Assembly (NCBI GenBank): GCA_038211505.1
Contig: JBBQVO010000156.1
Coordinates: 1-8,358 of the forward strand
DNA: 8,358 nt
DNA from: JBBQVO01 sp038211505
GTDB lineage: Bacteria; Chloroflexota; Dehalococcoidia; DSTF01; JACRBR01
Direction: 5' to 3'
Below the pieces are notes generated by a model that was not told the DNA's origin, ran no database searches, and saw only the letters and a list, made by a program, of their open reading frames with translations. The stretch's first letter is position 1, and each line of letters begins with the position of its first letter. The translations under genes were made by a program, and so were the position numbers. Of the stretch, positions 6,104-8,358 are shown piece after piece.

Positions 6104-7042
6104 GTGAGTGCCAAACGAATAGATGTTCATCAGCATGTCGTTCCACCTGATTACTCCCGCTGGCTTCAGAGTAAAGGAGCGACGGACGCGGCCGGGCGCG
6201 CGCTTCCGGACTGGGAGGCCGGCGCCGCGCTCGAACGCATGGACCGGCACCACATCGGGACTGCGATGCTATCCGTATCGACTCCCGGCACGACACCAGG
6301 CCAGCCTGCGGAGGCAGCCGAGATGGCGCGCGCCGCAAACGAGTTCAGTGCTGCGCTCGCTCGAGAGTTTCCCGATCGGTTCGGATACTTCGCCACCGTG
6401 CCGCTACCACACGTAGACCTCGCGATTGCCGAGGCGCGCTACGCGCTGGGTCATCTGCGCGCAGATGGCGTGACGCTGCTCGCAAACAGCCGCGGCATCT
6501 ACCTCGGCGATCCGGCACTCGATCCGCTGATGGCAGAGCTCGACGCACGGAACGCCGTTGCGTTTGTGCATCCGAGTGCACTCCCCGGTCCGGTGATCGA
6601 CGGCATCCCGCCGTTTGCGGCGGATTTCCTGCTTGATACGAGCCGAGGCGCATTCAACCTCGTGCGCAACGGAGTGATCCGGCGCTATCCAAAGATCCGC
6701 TTCATCCTGTCGCATGCGGGCGGCTTCGTTCCGTACGCCGCACACCGGATGGCTCTGGCCATCGCGGTCGAAGGGAACCGCGGCGTCAATGACGTCCTCG
6801 AAGACTTTCGCAGTTTCTACTTTGACCTCGCACTCTCGGGCAGCCCCGCGGCGTTACCGTCGCTGCTGCAATTCGCGAAGCCGGATCATGTGCTCTTCGG
6901 CAGTGACTGGCCGTTCGCTCCCAGCGCCGCTGTCTCGTACTTCACGGGTCAGTTTGATAAATGGGACGGCTTGAGCGCCGACGAGCGCAACGGGATAGAC
7001 CGCGGCAACGCGCAGAAGTTGTTCGAGCGGCTGGGGCAGTAA
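6104..7042 (+). CDS. Amidohydrolase family protein, ACMSD-like (Amidohydro_2, decarboxylase-type)
   Basis: This 312-residue TIM-barrel metal hydrolase resembles the Amidohydro_2/ACMSD group, which includes 2-amino-3-carboxymuconate-6-semialdehyde decarboxylase and the decarboxylases of resorcylate and 6-methylsalicylate types. The metal ligands are in place: His9 and His11 in DVHQHVVP, His156 in FVHPS, His204 in LSHAGGFVPY, and Asp268 in LFGSDWPF. The length and the N-terminal HxH placed at the start of the protein are normal for this group. The GTG start at 6104 has GGAGG (6093-6097) six bases upstream. Members either decarboxylate aromatic or unsaturated acids or hydrolyse lactone-like rings; the sequence does not decide between them. 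The divergent alpha/beta hydrolase suggests a shared catabolic role. A convergent phosphotransferase gene lies downstream. Confidence 0.9.
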   Translation: MSAKRIDVHQHVVPPDYSRWLQSKGATDAAGRALPDWEAGAALERMDRHHIGTAMLSVSTPGTTPGQPAEAAEMARAANEFSAALAREFPDRFGYFATVPLPHVDLAIAEARYALGHLRADGVTLLANSRGIYLGDPALDPLMAELDARNAVAFVHPSALPGPVIDGIPPFAADFLLDTSRGAFNLVRNGVIRRYPKIRFILSHAGGFVPYAAHRMALAIAVEGNRGVNDVLEDFRSFYFDLALSGSPAALPSLLQFAKPDHVLFGSDWPFAPSAAVSYFTGQFDKWDGLSADERNGIDRGNAQKLFERLGQ

Positions 7043-7073
7043 GAGTCTCGTGCTGGTTGCTTTTGATGGGAGT

Positions 7074-7110
7074 CCGCGACTAGTAACGCCGGGCTCAGGT
7101 CGCGGTTAGC
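7074..7110 (+). terminator. Possible terminator hairpin after the amidohydrolase gene
   Basis: CCGCGAC (7074-7080) pairs perfectly with GTCGCGG (7099-7105) around an 18-base loop and is followed by TTAGCTT, 32 bases after the stop codon. The loop is long and the T-run interrupted, so this is a weak intrinsic terminator. A second hairpin, TGCCC/GGGCA (7165-7177), and the palindrome CTCGCGAG (7201-7208) lie further on, in the 184-bp spacer between convergent genes. No gene is seen there. Confidence 0.35.
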
Positions 7111-7226
7111 TTGACATGCAAGGACGTCGGAGCTCGCGCGCATCGCGGACGAACCTCCTCGTCGTGCCCGCTGGGCAACCGACCGCGAGATGAGATCATG
7201 CTCGCGAGAGACACGCAAACAAAAGC

Positions 7227-8093
7227 TCAATCAGCAACTGGACGCATCACGACGTCGAGCGACGGCCACGGTGGACCTTTGCGTAAGGCGCTGACGAGTT
7301 CTCGCGCTGCTCGTTGCCCATTCGGGAGCTGGTCGCCTGGATCCCAGCGCCACGCTGCGACCATCGCGAGCACGAGGCCCCGGCAGTCGCGGAGCAGTTC
7401 TTGATCAGCGCCTGCATAACGATCACTGACCTCTTCGGGCACATGGGCGAGGTCGAATTCGACAGGTCCACGGCAACACGTCTCGAGGTCGATGAACAGA
7501 GGTCCGTTCTTCGTGTTGAGCACGTTGCCGGGGTGCGGCTCGCCGTGCAGCAGTTGCTCGGCGGCGCCGCGGTCGCAGATCGTTCTCGTCAGACTTCGTA
7601 ACGTGTTGCCGAGCAGCTCCCGATCCGCGTCGGTGAACACCGGCGTGCGTTCGCGGCTCGCAACGATCTGTTGACCCTCCGCGACGCGATCCGTGAAGTG
7701 TGGCGTCGGGAGATCGATCTGCCGCATCCCGGTATGCAGCCGTTGCAGGGCGCGGGCGTAGTCGCCTGGTGAGAGCTCTCCAGTCGCCACGGGTTCGTAG
7801 TAGGTCCACAGCGTCATCACGACGCCGTCACGCTCGTAGACGCGCGGCGCCACTCGAGGCTCAACCGTACCGACAGGGCTCCCGGTTGCGGCGAGCCGTT
7901 GCGCAATGTCGACTTCGAACTGTCTAACGTGTCGCGCGACGTGAGCGACTCGCGCCAGGACGTCACACGGCAGCAGCCGCAGAGCAAGCTTGTTCGAGTC
8001 TTGAAGAACGACTGCGTCCGTCGACGGCAGGCCAAGGGCTGAGGCCATCGACATCGCCGCCGCCACCGCACGCGAAACCTCTGATGCCTGCAT
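7227..8093 (-). CDS. Phosphotransferase of the aminoglycoside phosphotransferase (APH) family
   Basis: This 288-residue protein has the APH/choline-kinase-like fold, which transfers phosphate from ATP to small-molecule hydroxyls such as those of antibiotics. The N-lobe segment VVLQDSNKLALRLLP (28-42) and VLARVA (45-50) corresponds to the glycine loop and the strand that normally holds the ATP-binding lysine; here it reads Arg. The catalytic loop is LLHGEPHPGNVL (181-192), with Glu186 where the classical Brenner motif has Asp, and conserved His187 and Asn190. The metal-binding motif is FIDLETCCRGPVEFDLAH (200-217) with Asp202. The ATG at 8093 has GCAGGGA upstream on the minus strand. A paralog's 3' end lies just upstream on the same strand, so this is part of a tandem duplication. 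The substrate is unknown; resistance is possible but not shown. Confidence 0.88.
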   Translation of the reverse strand: MQASEVSRAVAAAMSMASALGLPSTDAVVLQDSNKLALRLLPCDVLARVAHVARHVRQFEVDIAQRLAATGSPVGTVEPRVAPRVYERDGVVMTLWTYYEPVATGELSPGDYARALQRLHTGMRQIDLPTPHFTDRVAEGQQIVASRERTPVFTDADRELLGNTLRSLTRTICDRGAAEQLLHGEPHPGNVLNTKNGPLFIDLETCCRGPVEFDLAHVPEEVSDRYAGADQELLRDCRGLVLAMVAAWRWDPGDQLPNGQRAARELVSALRKGPPWPSLDVVMRPVAD

Positions 8094-8137
8094 CTTTTTC
8101 CCTGCTCTCGCCGATCTTCGCTCAGTCTGAGATGGTG

Positions 8138-8164
8138 ATCATATTCGCGGTGCGCACGCAAGAA
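8138..8164 (-). promoter_or_regulatory. Possible promoter for the phosphotransferase gene
   Basis: On the minus strand TATGAT (8143-8138) resembles a -10 box, with TTCTTG (8164-8159) 15 bases upstream as a poor -35. Transcription would begin near 8131, at a small palindrome CTCAGTCTGAG (8121-8131), leaving a leader of about 38 bases. The spacer is short, so this is only a candidate. Confidence 0.25.
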
Positions 8165-8186
8165 CGCGTTCGATCAACAACTGGAC

Positions 8187-8221
8187 GCTACAGGCGGCGG
8201 CGTTACATGCGTCGGCGCTAC
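8187..8221 (-). repeat. 15-bp tandem repeat units (2.4 copies) at the end of the second phosphotransferase gene
   Basis: Reading the minus strand, GTAGCGCCGACGCAT (8221-8207) and GTAACGCCGCCGCCT (8206-8192) match at 12 of 15 positions. A third partial unit, GTAGC (8191-8187), follows. In the frame of the upstream gene each unit begins with a stop codon (TAG, TAA, TAG). The block sits where the downstream paralog has no corresponding bases. Confidence 0.6.
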
Positions 8222-8358
8222 ACCGCATCGACCGCTGGCCACGGCGGACCCTCGCGCAACGCGCTGACCCATTTCGTCCTTTGTGTATTGCCCGGGTGTT
8301 GGTCGTACGAACGCCAGTGGGACGCCGCGATGATCGCCAGCATGAGGCCCCGGCATTC
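8218..8358 (-). CDS. Second APH-family phosphotransferase, C-terminal end only (cut by window edge)
   Basis: The frame is open from the right edge to a TAG at 8218-8220 and encodes 46 residues, from ECRGLMLAIIAA to REGPPWPAVDAV. They align with residues 237-282 of the downstream phosphotransferase with a one-residue gap: CRGLVLAMVAA against CRGLMLAIIAA, and VSALRKGPPWPSLDVV against VSALREGPPWPAVDAV. This is therefore a same-strand paralog, most of which lies beyond the window. Its normal last codons (RPV-A/V-D) survive in the same frame at 8187-8173, after a block of stop-bearing repeats, and its ancestral stop reads CGA there. The protein has thus lost about six terminal residues. The catalytic motifs are out of sight, so whether it is active cannot be judged. 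Confidence 0.8.
   Translation of the reverse strand, partial: ECRGLMLAIIAASHWRSYDQHPGNTQRTKWVSALREGPPWPAVDAV

Noticed and set aside
8187..8221. Integron attC site suggested by the TAACGCC-like repeats
   Set aside because: There are no proper inverse-core and core sites (RYYYAAC and GTTRRRY) in the required arrangement. The block is better explained as direct 15-bp units.

Overview
This GC-rich window is typical bacterial chromosome: compact genes, many GTG starts, and GC-biased third positions that create long antisense shadow frames. The gene mix (molybdenum-hydroxylase maturation genes, DUF4386 and DUF4389 membrane proteins, DinB-like protein, several hydrolases, antibiotic-kinase-like proteins) suggests a free-living soil or environmental bacterium. 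Groups such as Gemmatimonadota, Eremiobacterota, Chloroflexota or Acidobacteriota would fit, but nothing here fixes the phylum. No rRNA, complete tRNA, CRISPR array, transposase or integrase is visible.

Layout, left to right. 1-1515 (+): the 3' part of an XdhC/CoxI-family gene followed 3 nt later by a MobA/MocA-like nucleotidyltransferase. These are paired accessory genes for a molybdenum hydroxylase whose structural genes probably lie upstream, outside the window. 1775-2479 (+): a six-helix DUF4386 membrane protein. 2480-2608: a convergent spacer with a 15-bp direct repeat and small hairpins. 2609-3412 (-): a dienelactone-hydrolase-like enzyme. 3413-3629: a divergent promoter region with an 8-bp-stem palindrome. 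3630-4253 (+): a DUF4389 membrane protein, followed by a strong Rho-independent terminator. 4409-4906 (-): a DinB-like protein.

At 5026-5065 (-) there is an exact 3' half of a tRNA-Arg(UCU) gene, from the anticodon (position 34) to the discriminator base (73), with no 5' half nearby. This is the usual footprint left when an element integrates into a tRNA gene. By the usual geometry the inserted DNA would lie to the right of it. The genes there are an alpha/beta hydrolase (5070-6017, -), a divergent ACMSD-like amidohydrolase (6104-7042, +), an APH-family phosphotransferase (7227-8093, -), and the C-terminal end of a second, paralogous phosphotransferase (8218-8358, -) cut by the window edge.

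The divergent hydrolase/amidohydrolase pair looks like a small catabolic unit acting on aromatic or other cyclic substrates. The two phosphotransferase genes are a diverged tandem duplication. Homology runs past the stop codon of one copy, and 15-bp repeat units carrying in-frame stops interrupt the end of the other. I found no coherent new multi-gene system. The tRNA scar and the tandem kinase duplication are the observations most worth following up.
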